This document shows positions 5,526 through 12,928 of a stretch of DNA of 24,638 bases, piece after piece (position 1 is the first letter of the stretch; each line of letters starts with the position of its first letter). The position numbers and the translations under genes are program-made. The notes under the pieces were generated by a model. The model saw only the letters and a list, made by a program, of their open reading frames with translations, did not search any database and was not told where the DNA came from. The DNA is from a virus: positions 1 to 24,638 of the IMG/VR virus record IMGVR_UViG_3300000117_000235. The stretch is one strand, 5' to 3'.

Positions 5526-5993
5526 GTGCCCGACTTCAAACAAGGGTCATTCAGGGGTGGTAGTAACCGGGAAAGCCCGGCAGAGACAATCAACAAACTC
5601 TCAAGCCTAGATAAGTTCAAGCGGGTGAAAGCCAATGAATACGTAGCCTGCTGCCCAGCCCACGACGATAACAGCCCGAGCCTGTCGATCACCGAGGCCA
5701 GCGACAAGATCCTTGTCTACTGCTTCTCTGGTTGCTCTCAGGAAGAGGTGCTGGATGCTTTAAAGGCGCGAGGGATGTGGACGGAAAAAGATGACCGCTG
5801 GATACAGAAAACGTGGTCAACTGATGAACTGGATTACATGATGTATTGGTGCTTGTGTTACCACGGCGCCGTCAGACGGGGGGAAAAATTAAAAGATATG
5901 GATCCAAATAAACTAGATCGCCGCGTAACGCTGTTGAAGGACTTTTCTCCAAAGCGATACAAGATTGTGGAGGAGGATGCGTACCGTGGATAA
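5526..5993 (+). CDS. Stand-alone primase-type zinc-finger protein (155 aa)
   Basis: GTG 5526 is preferred because AGAGGAG (5513-5519) is 7 bp upstream. ATG 5520 is too close to that site, and GTG 5478 lacks one. The protein carries the CHC2-like zinc ribbon of phage primase/helicase proteins: CPAHDDNSPSLSI (Cys43, His46) and YCFSGCSQEEVLDAL (Cys66, Cys70). This element recognises template DNA in primases. The TOPRIM or other catalytic primase core is absent. The remaining 80 residues (KDDRWIQKTWSTDELDYMMYW...) are helical with no acidic catalytic motif. It overlaps the RepA-like ATPase gene by 8 bp, so the pair may be a split form of fused zinc-finger/helicase proteins, with host DnaG or an unseen gene making primers. 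Confidence 0.75.
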   Translation: MPDFKQGSFRGGSNRESPAETINKLSSLDKFKRVKANEYVACCPAHDDNSPSLSITEASDKILVYCFSGCSQEEVLDALKARGMWTEKDDRWIQKTWSTDELDYMMYWCLCYHGAVRRGEKLKDMDPNKLDRRVTLLKDFSPKRYKIVEEDAYRG

Positions 5994-7164
5994 GACGGAA
6001 GATGAGTTAGACGAAAAGATCAAGGCGGTATACTCAAAATCAGACGAGGAGTTATATCAGGAGATGTCACAACAACTTCGATCAGGAACGGAGGCAGACA
6101 CAAACGTCAGGCCAATTATTAGCTCTCTGGCCCGACTTCATCAGGCCGCGACCAACCACCGCATTCAGGAGCTAGAAGAGCGCATCGCCAAGGAGCGCGA
6201 GGTTATCCCGAACATGGTCACGACCGGCACTGTTACGCTGGTTTACGCACCATCCGGGGCGGGCAAGACTGTCTGGATTCTAGGCAGTCTGTTTCAGTCC
6301 ATCACCAAAAACCTCATACGAGGCTCTGATGTCATCTATTTCAACGAGGATGACGGTGCTAGAGGCGTACTCCAGAAGGCCAAGATGGGCCAAAAGTACG
6401 GCATGACTATGATTACCTTGGCTAATTCAGGCGATCCGATGCTACGCACCACTAATGATGCACTGCATTTGCTCGATATGATCCGGATTGAAGGTCACGC
6501 AGAGGGCAAGATCATCATCTGCGACACCCTGAAGAAGTTTGCGCCAGTCTTAAACAAGGGCGATATGCGGGATATTCTTCATGTTTTCCGCCAGTTTGCG
6601 GCCGCTGGCGGCACTGTGATCCTTCTGGGCCACTGCAACAAGCACCGATCCTTAGAGGGAAAGCTGATTTATGAGGGTGTGGGCGATCTTAAGGCGGACG
6701 TAGACAATATGTACGGCTTAGACCCACTCAATGACAAGTATTCAGACTGGCAAGAGCTACTGGTAATTAACGAGAAGGATCGCAGTCAAGTCAGTTTTGA
6801 GGGTGGCTTCAAGTATCGCCAAACCGGGGCGCTTACTAACTACGAGGAATCTGTGGACTCTGTACAGTTTCTAGGACCAGAGGACATATCAGACCTCAAG
6901 GCCCGTCAGAAGGCTCAGATCAACGTAGGAAAAGCGCTAGCGAAATACGAGGATGAGTTCTGCTTCCTGCAAAGCGTGATGTCAGACGGCATGACACGCT
7001 CTCAGAAGGAGCTTATGGGCCTTTTGCACGACGAAGAGGTCAACCCCAACGGCTGTTCGCCAAAGACGCTACGAACCTGTATCGACCTTCTGCGCGGCAT
7101 CCATCTAAAAGTGGAGCGTAGGGGGACTTATGGGGCCAAATACTTCCGCTGGGAGACTGAATAG
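5986..7164 (+). CDS. RepA-like AAA/RecA-fold ATPase, putative replicative helicase (392 aa)
   Basis: GTG 5986 lies 9 bp after AGGAGG (5971-5976); ATG 5977 abuts that site and is less likely. An N-terminal charged helix region precedes a RecA-type core. Visible elements are Walker A APSGAGKT (residues 88-95), the acidic strand end IYFNEDDGARG (about 117-127), Walker B IIICD (176-180) and the sensor-like LGHCNKH (214-220). This layout matches AAA_25/RepA-like hexameric helicases of phages and plasmids such as RSF1010. A C-terminal segment (SQKELMGLL ... KTLRTCIDLLRG ... YFRWE) looks like a winged helix that may bind DNA. It likely unwinds the phage origin, with the overlapping zinc-finger gene. 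The origin candidate lies immediately downstream (7170-7295). A Sak4-like recombinase is the main alternative. Confidence 0.75.
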   Translation: MDKTEDELDEKIKAVYSKSDEELYQEMSQQLRSGTEADTNVRPIISSLARLHQAATNHRIQELEERIAKEREVIPNMVTTGTVTLVYAPSGAGKTVWILGSLFQSITKNLIRGSDVIYFNEDDGARGVLQKAKMGQKYGMTMITLANSGDPMLRTTNDALHLLDMIRIEGHAEGKIIICDTLKKFAPVLNKGDMRDILHVFRQFAAAGGTVILLGHCNKHRSLEGKLIYEGVGDLKADVDNMYGLDPLNDKYSDWQELLVINEKDRSQVSFEGGFKYRQTGALTNYEESVDSVQFLGPEDISDLKARQKAQINVGKALAKYEDEFCFLQSVMSDGMTRSQKELMGLLHDEEVNPNGCSPKTLRTCIDLLRGIHLKVERRGTYGAKYFRWETE

Positions 7165-7169
7165 TCAGG

Positions 7170-7214
7170 ATGCCCAGAATGCCCAGAATGCCCAGAATGC
7201 CTCTAATGCCCATG
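7170..7214 (+). repeat. Left array: five 9-bp units (ATGCCCANN)
   Basis: Units start at 7170, 7179, 7188, 7197 and 7206, exactly 9 bp apart. The first three are ATGCCCAGA, the fourth is degenerate (ATGCCTCTA), and the fifth is ATGCCCATG. The array lies just after the helicase stop codon and mirrors the array at 7251-7295. Together they form an imperfect long dyad. Confidence 0.8.
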
Positions 7215-7252
7215 TTTTAGGGGGCGGGTTAGGTCAGTGGGGGGGTATTTCT
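7213..7252 (+). other. G-rich spacer between the mirrored arrays
   Basis: The 40-bp spacer carries GGGGG, GGG and GGGGGGG runs on the plus strand, separated by 1 and 10 bases. That meets the pattern for a possible G-quadruplex (the last run can supply two G tracts). Together with the flanking dyad it could mark an unwinding or protein-loading site. Folding is inferred, not shown. Confidence 0.45.
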
Positions 7253-7295
7253 TGGGCATCAGGGGCAAACTGGGCAACGTGGGCAACGTGGGCAA
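7251..7295 (-). repeat. Right array: five 9-bp units in opposite orientation
   Basis: On the plus strand the cores TGGGCAT, GGGGCAA, TGGGCAA, TGGGCAA and TGGGCAA begin at 7253, 7262, 7271, 7280 and 7289, again exactly 9 bp apart. Read on the minus strand they are (A/T)TGCCCANN units. The unit matching the left array's degenerate fourth unit is also degenerate (TTGCCCC). Confidence 0.8.
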
Positions 7296-7319
7296 AGTCA
7301 TGAAATTAAAGGAGAAATC

Positions 7320-7547
7320 ATGAATCCGATGGATAAACAGGTTGGCGGGAGCCATTACAAGGACTTTAAGGTTCAGCCGCTGGAGTATGCGCTGGACAAT
7401 GGATTGGGGATCTGTGAGCACGCGGTCATCAAATACATCAGTCGGTGGAATCACCCCACCGGCGGAGGCATGAAGGACTTGCAAAAGGCCGCGCATTACA
7501 TTGAAATTCTTATGGAACGAGAAGGACACACAAATCCTTATGAGTGA
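7320..7547 (+). CDS. DUF3310 protein, T7 gp1.7-related (75 aa)
   Basis: The sequence DKQVGGSHYKDFKVQPLEYALDNGLGICEHAVIKYISRW ... GGGMKDLQKAAHYIEILMERE is a full DUF3310 domain. Diagnostic parts are GGSHY near the N-terminus, QP-x-E-Y, the conserved V-I-K-Y-x-x-R-W, and D-L-x-K-A-x-H-Y-I at the end. The family includes part of T7 gp1.7, a nucleotide kinase; the short forms found in many phages are of uncertain activity. Ribosome binding site AAAGGAG (7308-7314) before ATG 7320. It is the first gene after the repeat arrays and overlaps the next gene by 8 bp. A link to nucleotide metabolism is plausible. Confidence 0.85.
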   Translation: MNPMDKQVGGSHYKDFKVQPLEYALDNGLGICEHAVIKYISRWNHPTGGGMKDLQKAAHYIEILMEREGHTNPYE

Positions 7548-7764
7548 ACAAGTTGATGATCGGCTGCTAGAGCTATTCGTATCGCAGAAATACCACTGGA
7601 AATCGCTTAGTACTGAGCAGCAAATGGCTATTGCTGTTGAGCTGCTTAGGCATCGGTGCGTAGAAAAAAAGCTGTACGAGTTTATCGAAGAACACGCAGA
7701 AGAAAAGGAAGCGTGGAAGCAGTACCGCCAGTTGCTACTGGAAGAAAGGGCTAAACACCCTTAA
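7540..7764 (+). CDS. Helical hypothetical protein (74 aa)
   Basis: ATG 7540 lies inside the end of the DUF3310 gene and is preferred over TTG 7501. The GAGAAGGA stretch about 20 bp upstream is too distant to be a good ribosome binding site, so translation is likely coupled. The product MSEQVDDRLLELFVSQKYHW... is charged and predicted almost wholly helical (LSTEQQMAIAVELLRHRCVEKKLYEFIEEHAEEKEAWKQYRQLLLEE). No family recognised. It is bounded by the HTH-phosphoesterase gene downstream. Confidence 0.6.
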   Translation: MSEQVDDRLLELFVSQKYHWKSLSTEQQMAIAVELLRHRCVEKKLYEFIEEHAEEKEAWKQYRQLLLEERAKHP

Positions 7765-7797
7765 ACTTCCGGCGATTGTAACCATACCGGGGGACGT

Positions 7798-8958
7798 ATG
7801 GAACATCCGCTACTAGAGTTTTGCACCACAGAAAAACAACTAACAGTTATACATATGTCAGCAGTCCAAGGGCTATCTCAGTATGAGATTGGCAAAAGGC
7901 TGAATATGTCACGGAGCGCAGTCAGAGATCACATCAAGGCGGTTAGGGACAAAGCCGCAAGGCGTGGGTATAGCCCAAACCATGATTGGAAAAACCCCGT
8001 ACCTGACGGTCATAAGATTAAAGGCGTATCAACCTTTTACGACGAAGCTGGCCTGCCAGTGCGTCAGTGGGTTAAGTCCCAGACTGATGAGCAACGCCAG
8101 TTTGAAATACTGGTAGAGCGTCTAGAGAATGCTCAATCTGGTCTGCCCAAGTTTAAAGTCACTGCAGCACCTAAAAGTTGCGACGAAAACCTGCTTACAT
8201 TGCTGACTATCACTGACTTTCACCTCGGCATGTACGCTTACGAGGCTGAAACTGGCGATGATTGGGATGTAAATATAGCTCGGGATGTATTCCTAAACTC
8301 GATCAACGACATGATTAAGGCTGCGCCCAAGGCAGAAACCGGAATGTTGTGCCAGCTTGGAGACTTTCTCCATTGGGATGGCATCCTCAGTGTAACTCCG
8401 CAGTCCGGGCATATACTGGATGCTGACACCCGCTATGGAAAGTTGGTTGATCTGTCTATGTCGGTAATGACAGAAGCCGTAAGAATGATGCTCAAAAAAT
8501 TCAGCAAGGTTGTTGTTGTATCTGCTGAAGGAAATCACGACATTTCTGGCAGCATCTGGTTAAGAAAGCACCTCAAACACCTGTTCGAAAACGAGCCACG
8601 CCTGACAATTATTGACAATGATTTCCCTTACTACGCCTACCTACACGGCGAAACAATGCTGGCGTTTCACCACGGCCACAAGGTAAAGCTAGCTAACCTA
8701 CATAAACTGTTTGCAAGTGAGCCGCGATTCAGGGAAATGTGGGGGCAGGCTAACTACACCTATATCCATACCGGACACTATCACCATGAGCGTGTGATAG
8801 AGGACGGTGGCGCTATTGCCGAGATGCATCCAACACTTAGCGGCAGGGATGCCTATGCGGCCCGTGGAGGCTGGGTATCAAAACGTGGAGCCAAGGTCAT
8901 TACCTACGATAAAAACGCAGGAGAGGTCGCTAGGATAACCGTAAGGCCGCGCACATGA
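7798..8958 (+). CDS. HTH-metallophosphoesterase fusion (386 aa)
   Basis: The N-terminus has a LuxR/sigma-4-type helix-turn-helix at about residues 10-52 (LTVIHMSAVQGLSQYEIGKRL, then NMSRSAVRDHIKAV). A linker of about 85 residues leads to a calcineurin-like phosphoesterase. Its metal-binding motifs appear in order: DFH (140-142), GD (188-189), GNHD (245-248), HHGH (291-294) and GHYHH (326-330). All usual metal ligands are present, so it should be an active two-metal enzyme. Relatives occur in marine phages. The substrate may be DNA ends (Mre11/SbcD-like) or a phosphoester metabolite. The HTH suggests action at DNA, or self-regulation. GGGGGA precedes ATG 7798. It overlaps the next gene (ATGA). 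Confidence 0.85.
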   Translation: MEHPLLEFCTTEKQLTVIHMSAVQGLSQYEIGKRLNMSRSAVRDHIKAVRDKAARRGYSPNHDWKNPVPDGHKIKGVSTFYDEAGLPVRQWVKSQTDEQRQFEILVERLENAQSGLPKFKVTAAPKSCDENLLTLLTITDFHLGMYAYEAETGDDWDVNIARDVFLNSINDMIKAAPKAETGMLCQLGDFLHWDGILSVTPQSGHILDADTRYGKLVDLSMSVMTEAVRMMLKKFSKVVVVSAEGNHDISGSIWLRKHLKHLFENEPRLTIIDNDFPYYAYLHGETMLAFHHGHKVKLANLHKLFASEPRFREMWGQANYTYIHTGHYHHERVIEDGGAIAEMHPTLSGRDAYAARGGWVSKRGAKVITYDKNAGEVARITVRPRT

Positions 8959-9185
8959 TCCCGATTATTGGCGTCAAACTACCAATCGGCAACGCCGTTT
9001 TGCTGACATCTACGATAGGCGGGGCTACAACCAACACAAAGAATAACAAGCAAACTGATGTGTATACTGATACCTTCCCAGAAGGTTTAACTATAGACAT
9101 GACCTTGGAAGACTTTTATGATCTTTGGCTCGCCAGCTTGGTGACTGAAGTTCACGTTACAGAAAAGACATACGAAATGCACTAA
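8955..9185 (+). CDS. Hypothetical protein (76 aa)
   Basis: ATG 8955 overlaps the phosphoesterase stop in an ATGA junction, so it is probably translated by coupling. The product MIPIIGVKLPIGNAVLLTSTIGG... has a hydrophobic first 24 residues that may be a strand pair or weak membrane segment. A Thr/Asn-rich linker and an acidic end (MTLEDFYDLWLASLVTEVHVTEKTYEMH) follow. No family recognised. Confidence 0.5.
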   Translation: MIPIIGVKLPIGNAVLLTSTIGGATTNTKNNKQTDVYTDTFPEGLTIDMTLEDFYDLWLASLVTEVHVTEKTYEMH

Positions 9186-9193
9186 GGAGTGAC

Positions 9194-9607
9194 ATGGGGC
9201 ATCGGTGGATAGTAGACACAAAAGAAAAGGCCGACTTCTTCATAGCCTTCATCAAGGATCAATTTAAATCAGGTGAGGTTCTTGCATACGGTATAAAGCC
9301 CTACGGCAGAACAGAGCGTCAGAATAACGCCATGCACTTATGGTTTCGCCAGATGGCAGATCAGCTAAATGACGCAGGATACTCAGCCAAGCACCCCTTC
9401 AACGACGAGATCGAAGTGCCATTCACTGAGGTTCTTGTCAAAGAGATGCTCTACAAGCCCATCATTAAGGCTATGTACGACAAAAAATCGACCGCTACCC
9501 TGACAGGGGGTCAGGTCAGCGAAGCCGCTGAGGTGCTCGTACGGTGGCTCTCAGAGAAGAAAGGCATTCACGCACCGTTTCCTCAAGCATTAAAGGATGA
9601 TATTTAA
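9194..9607 (+). CDS. ninB: NinB/Orf-like recombination protein (137 aa)
   Basis: ATG 9194 has an AGGAG site at about 9184-9188. The sequence carries features of the NinB (lambda Orf) family: a strand-rich start (AYGIKPYGRTERQNNAMHLWFRQMADQL), where the R-x-x-x-Q-N element is characteristic. A lysine-containing middle (VKEMLYKPIIKAMYDKKSTATLTGG) and a C-terminal helix ending GIHAPFPQAL follow. Lambda Orf binds single-stranded DNA and SSB and helps load recombination proteins. Its place beside an HNH gene (NinG/Rap-like) matches the lambdoid nin pairing. Ends in a TAATG junction with the next gene. A different phage recombination factor cannot be excluded. Confidence 0.55.
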   Translation: MGHRWIVDTKEKADFFIAFIKDQFKSGEVLAYGIKPYGRTERQNNAMHLWFRQMADQLNDAGYSAKHPFNDEIEVPFTEVLVKEMLYKPIIKAMYDKKSTATLTGGQVSEAAEVLVRWLSEKKGIHAPFPQALKDDI

Positions 9608-9810
9608 TGGCTATTAAGACATATCAAGTAATGGTTAAAGAAGAAGCAACATGGGATTTAGAGGTAGAGGCCACGAGTCACAAGGAAGCTAAGAAATTAG
9701 CTGTCCATGAAGTGGCAAACAATGACTGGGGTTACTTCCCCATGTTTGACAATATCCGGTACAAAATCTGTGATTCTTGGATCAAGGAAAAATACAATAA
9801 TGGCAATTAA
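9607..9810 (+). CDS. Hypothetical protein (67 aa)
   Basis: ATG 9607 overlaps the NinB-like stop by one base (TAATG), and its own end overlaps the HNH gene. The product MAIKTYQVMVKEEATWDLEVEATSHKEAKKLAVHEVANNDWGYFPMFDNIRY... has a strand-strand-helix pattern: a polar strand pair followed by SHKEAKKLAVHEV. It resembles small DUF1508/DpnD-like or BON-type folds only in outline. No function can be assigned. Confidence 0.6.
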   Translation: MAIKTYQVMVKEEATWDLEVEATSHKEAKKLAVHEVANNDWGYFPMFDNIRYKICDSWIKEKYNNGN

Positions 9811-10183
9811 GCGAGAAGCCTGCGACAACTGGTTTAGCAAGTGCGTCAGGCATAGAGATCAGCACCGCTGCCAGTATTGTTTTAACGAGGGGACGGACTG
9901 CGCTCACATCTATGGACGCGCCCGGAAGTCTGTACGCTGGAGCATGGATAACGCAGTGACGTTATGCAGATACCACCACCAGTGGTTTACGTCGAACCCC
10001 GTAGCCTTTACTGACTGGCTAACGAAGCTGTATGGCGAAGGCCATATGGATATTCTGAGGGAAAAGGCAAATGCCCTGCTGAAAACTAATAAGCTACTGC
10101 GTAAAGAAATTAGCGATCATTACAGGGCAGAGTTTAGGAAAGCTGAGGCTGACCCGGACTATGAGATTGTTAGCTGGAATTAG
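9800..10183 (+). CDS. HNH-family endonuclease, NinG/Rap-like (127 aa)
   Basis: I use ATG 9800 because an earlier in-frame start would overlap the preceding gene by 100 bp. The protein has MAIKREACDNWFSKCVRHRDQHRCQYC, with a zinc knuckle at Cys24-x2-Cys27. CAHIYGR follows (34-40, Cys34 and His36), then NAVTLCRYHH (51-60, Cys56, His59) and WFTSNPVAFTDWL. This is the HNH/NinG-like arrangement of phage Holliday-junction or recombination endonucleases. The role is likely processing of recombination or packaging intermediates, near the NinB-like gene. The stop codon lies inside the 3' end of the oppositely oriented gene (14-bp overlap), so the two modules meet with no gap. Confidence 0.7.
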   Translation: MAIKREACDNWFSKCVRHRDQHRCQYCFNEGTDCAHIYGRARKSVRWSMDNAVTLCRYHHQWFTSNPVAFTDWLTKLYGEGHMDILREKANALLKTNKLLRKEISDHYRAEFRKAEADPDYEIVSWN

Positions 10184-12914
10184 CTCGTTGCTCGGCCTCA
10201 GACCTGTATATTCTTTGTATTTCTTCCAGCCCCCTTAAACCAGAGCGTCTAAAGAAAGTCTGTAGTTGACCAACTTTCTGAGAATCAGGGATGTTTGACC
10301 TTTCAAGTTTTAATAGGTACTCCATATAATCTGGGTCTTGAATCATGTTTATAAGCACCCGCCTTGTCTGACTGCTCGGTAATATGTCTGCAAACTTAGA
10401 TGCTGTCCTTGAAAACAAGCCTGCGGCTTGCAAAGCTGCTGGGCCAGTTGTTACCTCTGCGGCGGCTCGCGCGCCTAAATATCTCGCTAAAAAATTTGCA
10501 ACTCGGCTAGACGTTGAGAGGCTGGACGCACCTGCCTCTGGCTTTAAGCTCGTCCCCGATGTTACTAAGTCCCTAGCTTTATCAAGCTCTATAATCTGTT
10601 TTCTTTGTGACGGCGTTAAAACACGCATGAAGGCAGCGCCTAACGTTTTGTCTTCGAGTATTTGTGACCGCGTATACCTAAATGTGCCATCCTTATTAGT
10701 GCTTGTAAGCCTGTCAAATATCTCCTCAATAAAGATATTTTGAAATCCAGACTCAACACCCTCTCTAACCGCAACTCTGTTGATGTTTATAAGATCATCG
10801 GCGGATAGTTTACTTACAGCAGAGTAACCGTCTCGCGGGTCGGCCCCAATCAAAGCAGCCATTGAGGTAACCTTTTTGTCGCCTGCCGTAACAGCTCGCC
10901 CCTCAGAGGTGGCAACCACGCTGGCAGCGGTGTCTATCTCGGCATTGATCTGATTCAAATCCCTTGCAAGCTCTGGAAATTTACGGAGCGTAGGCGCATA
11001 CGTTTCCATGAACTTCTTTTTGTCTTTTGCCTGAGAAAACTTTAGCCTCAGCATATCCTCGATATTTTGCGTCAGGCCCTCTGCAACTGGTATTTCGTTA
11101 CCATACTCGCTTACCTGAACCCCCTCAGCTTCAATCGCCCTGCGAACATCCCCAACGTCTGTTCCCCCTCGCACAACGCGGCTCATTGCCCGCTCGGGAT
11201 CTATTGTTTTTTCTCCCTGTATGTCAATTCCTAAGTACCTAGCCAGCTTTCCCTTGTTGTAAAGCCCATGTACTGTCCTAGTTACCTCTGAGGCCGCAGC
11301 ATACGTTTCTGCGTTAGGCCCCGACTCTATAAAATCCATAGTTAATTCATTGAGCTTTTGAATTGCCGATGCTCTATTTCTATCGCCAGCCCTGTTGGAC
11401 TTTCGCTGTTCTTCAAGAAGATTTGACCTGAACCTTTGGAGGGCCTCAAATGTATCAAGAGGCTCAACACCTTCTGGAAGGTCGGCCTTTGCTGCGCCAA
11501 AACGTATTACATCGTCAAAGAAATCAAGCTGAGAGGAATTGAACCCTCTCTGCGAAAGTTCTGACCTTAACGCTAAAGCCGCCGCTCGGAATCCTTTGGC
11601 ATCCATCTTTATCTCTCGATCTACCAGCGACCAAACCTCCGACTCGTATTGCTTAGCTCTGTTGTAGCTAGCCTCTAAAGCTGACACAAAATCTATGCCT
11701 AATTGCTCTTCAGTTAAGGGTGTGCCGTCCCTTTGTGGCGCGGCACTGGCCTCAAGTTTTTCTATCTGGCTTCTAGCTAAGTCGGCGTCTCTGACCGACC
11801 TATCAATCAGGTCATTTGTCAATGAGTTTAGTGACGCGAAAAACGCCGTAGAATCACCTGCGTCCGCCGCAACGCGAAGTTGCTGGATAATCGCTTCAGA
11901 CGCATCATCAGTCATCCTTGACATCAAATTGTGTATGGCGGGGTCATTTTGGGCGGCCTCAGATAGCAATGCCATAATCCCCGGATCTTCTGTTAGCTGA
12001 GCCGACGAAATTCGTTGCCCCTCTGGTAGAACAGACTCAATCAAAAGCCTATTGCTTTGCAAGGCCGAAAGCGCCTGATCTAAGTCCATTGATTCGCCAG
12101 CAAGACCACGCGCCACTCGTTCCTCTGCACCAGCCTGACTGAATTGATTGAACTGACGCTTCGCAAACGACATTAGTTCTGGGCCGTATTGGACACCAGC
12201 GGCGGCGGGGACGCCAGTTACTAGCGATCCAACAACCTCGCCAATGGGAGATTCAAGATACTCTCGCCCAGCAGCCCCGCCAGCTCCTGCCGCGCCTGAG
12301 ACGGCTGTTTCTGAACGAATAAACCCCGGTGCCGCAGCAGTTTCGGCAAATGACCCAGCAGGCCCTCTCGGGCCGGGAGAAATCGGCTGGCGAGCCAAAT
12401 ATCGTTGACCCAGCTCTTTCGCGGCAGTCGCAAACCCAAACCCGCTGCCAGTATATTCGCCGATAACACCCACGCTTCTTTCTAAGGGCGTATCAACAAA
12501 CTCTGGCGGTGTTGTCAAAGCGGCAATAGGACGTTTCCCGGTCAATTCATTGGAAAGCCAGTCAATACCCTGACTCAGATTTTGCGGCCCTTGCCTGAAA
12601 GATTGAGGCGCGCCAAATGCATCGAGGGCCAAATTTATAAGGTCAAACGGCAAATCCGCGATAGAAATAACACCTTTATTAACGCCAGCAGCAAACGCAT
12701 TTGCGAAGCCCAAAAGGTCTGTCTTTTTTTGCCTCAGCTCACCAACTATATCGTTCGGGTTGGGGGTTGGCGAAGCACCCACCGAAGCGTCATGCAGCTC
12801 AAACAGCCTAACCAAATCATCAGCCATCGCTTGTTTTGTTGCAGGGTTTTCCTCTGCCTGAATTTTTGCGTCCAAACTAACAATTGCGCTTTCAATTTCT
12901 GCTGCAGATGACAT
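10170..12914 (-). CDS. Large internal virion (ejection) protein candidate (914 aa)
   Basis: A long, mostly helical protein beginning MSSAAEIESAIVSLDAKIQ. Residues 40-120 include a Gly/Ala-rich hydrophobic part (LLGFANAFAAGVNKGVISIADLP). The middle has charged helices suited to coiled coils (DADLARSQIEKLEASA, SYNRAKQYESEVWSL) and the C-terminus has ARYLGARAAAEVTTGPAAL. No lysozyme or transglycosylase motif is visible. Size, composition and position last in the tail operon, after the nozzle and two other large proteins, are typical of podovirus internal or ejection proteins. Assignment rests on this context. A ribosome-binding AAAGG precedes ATG 12914. It overlaps the convergent HNH gene by 14 bp. 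Confidence 0.55.
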   Translation of the reverse strand: MSSAAEIESAIVSLDAKIQAEENPATKQAMADDLVRLFELHDASVGASPTPNPNDIVGELRQKKTDLLGFANAFAAGVNKGVISIADLPFDLINLALDAFGAPQSFRQGPQNLSQGIDWLSNELTGKRPIAALTTPPEFVDTPLERSVGVIGEYTGSGFGFATAAKELGQRYLARQPISPGPRGPAGSFAETAAAPGFIRSETAVSGAAGAGGAAGREYLESPIGEVVGSLVTGVPAAAGVQYGPELMSFAKRQFNQFSQAGAEERVARGLAGESMDLDQALSALQSNRLLIESVLPEGQRISSAQLTEDPGIMALLSEAAQNDPAIHNLMSRMTDDASEAIIQQLRVAADAGDSTAFFASLNSLTNDLIDRSVRDADLARSQIEKLEASAAPQRDGTPLTEEQLGIDFVSALEASYNRAKQYESEVWSLVDREIKMDAKGFRAAALALRSELSQRGFNSSQLDFFDDVIRFGAAKADLPEGVEPLDTFEALQRFRSNLLEEQRKSNRAGDRNRASAIQKLNELTMDFIESGPNAETYAAASEVTRTVHGLYNKGKLARYLGIDIQGEKTIDPERAMSRVVRGGTDVGDVRRAIEAEGVQVSEYGNEIPVAEGLTQNIEDMLRLKFSQAKDKKKFMETYAPTLRKFPELARDLNQINAEIDTAASVVATSEGRAVTAGDKKVTSMAALIGADPRDGYSAVSKLSADDLININRVAVREGVESGFQNIFIEEIFDRLTSTNKDGTFRYTRSQILEDKTLGAAFMRVLTPSQRKQIIELDKARDLVTSGTSLKPEAGASSLSTSSRVANFLARYLGARAAAEVTTGPAALQAAGLFSRTASKFADILPSSQTRRVLINMIQDPDYMEYLLKLERSNIPDSQKVGQLQTFFRRSGLRGLEEIQRIYRSEAEQRANSS

Positions 12915-12928
12915 ATCGCGTGCCTTTA

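Noticed and set aside
7170-7295. CRISPR array or coding repeat
   Set aside because: Units of 9 bp with no unique spacers cannot be CRISPR. A 9-bp period is also three codons, but the only frames across it lack starts or are the shadow of the DUF3310 gene.
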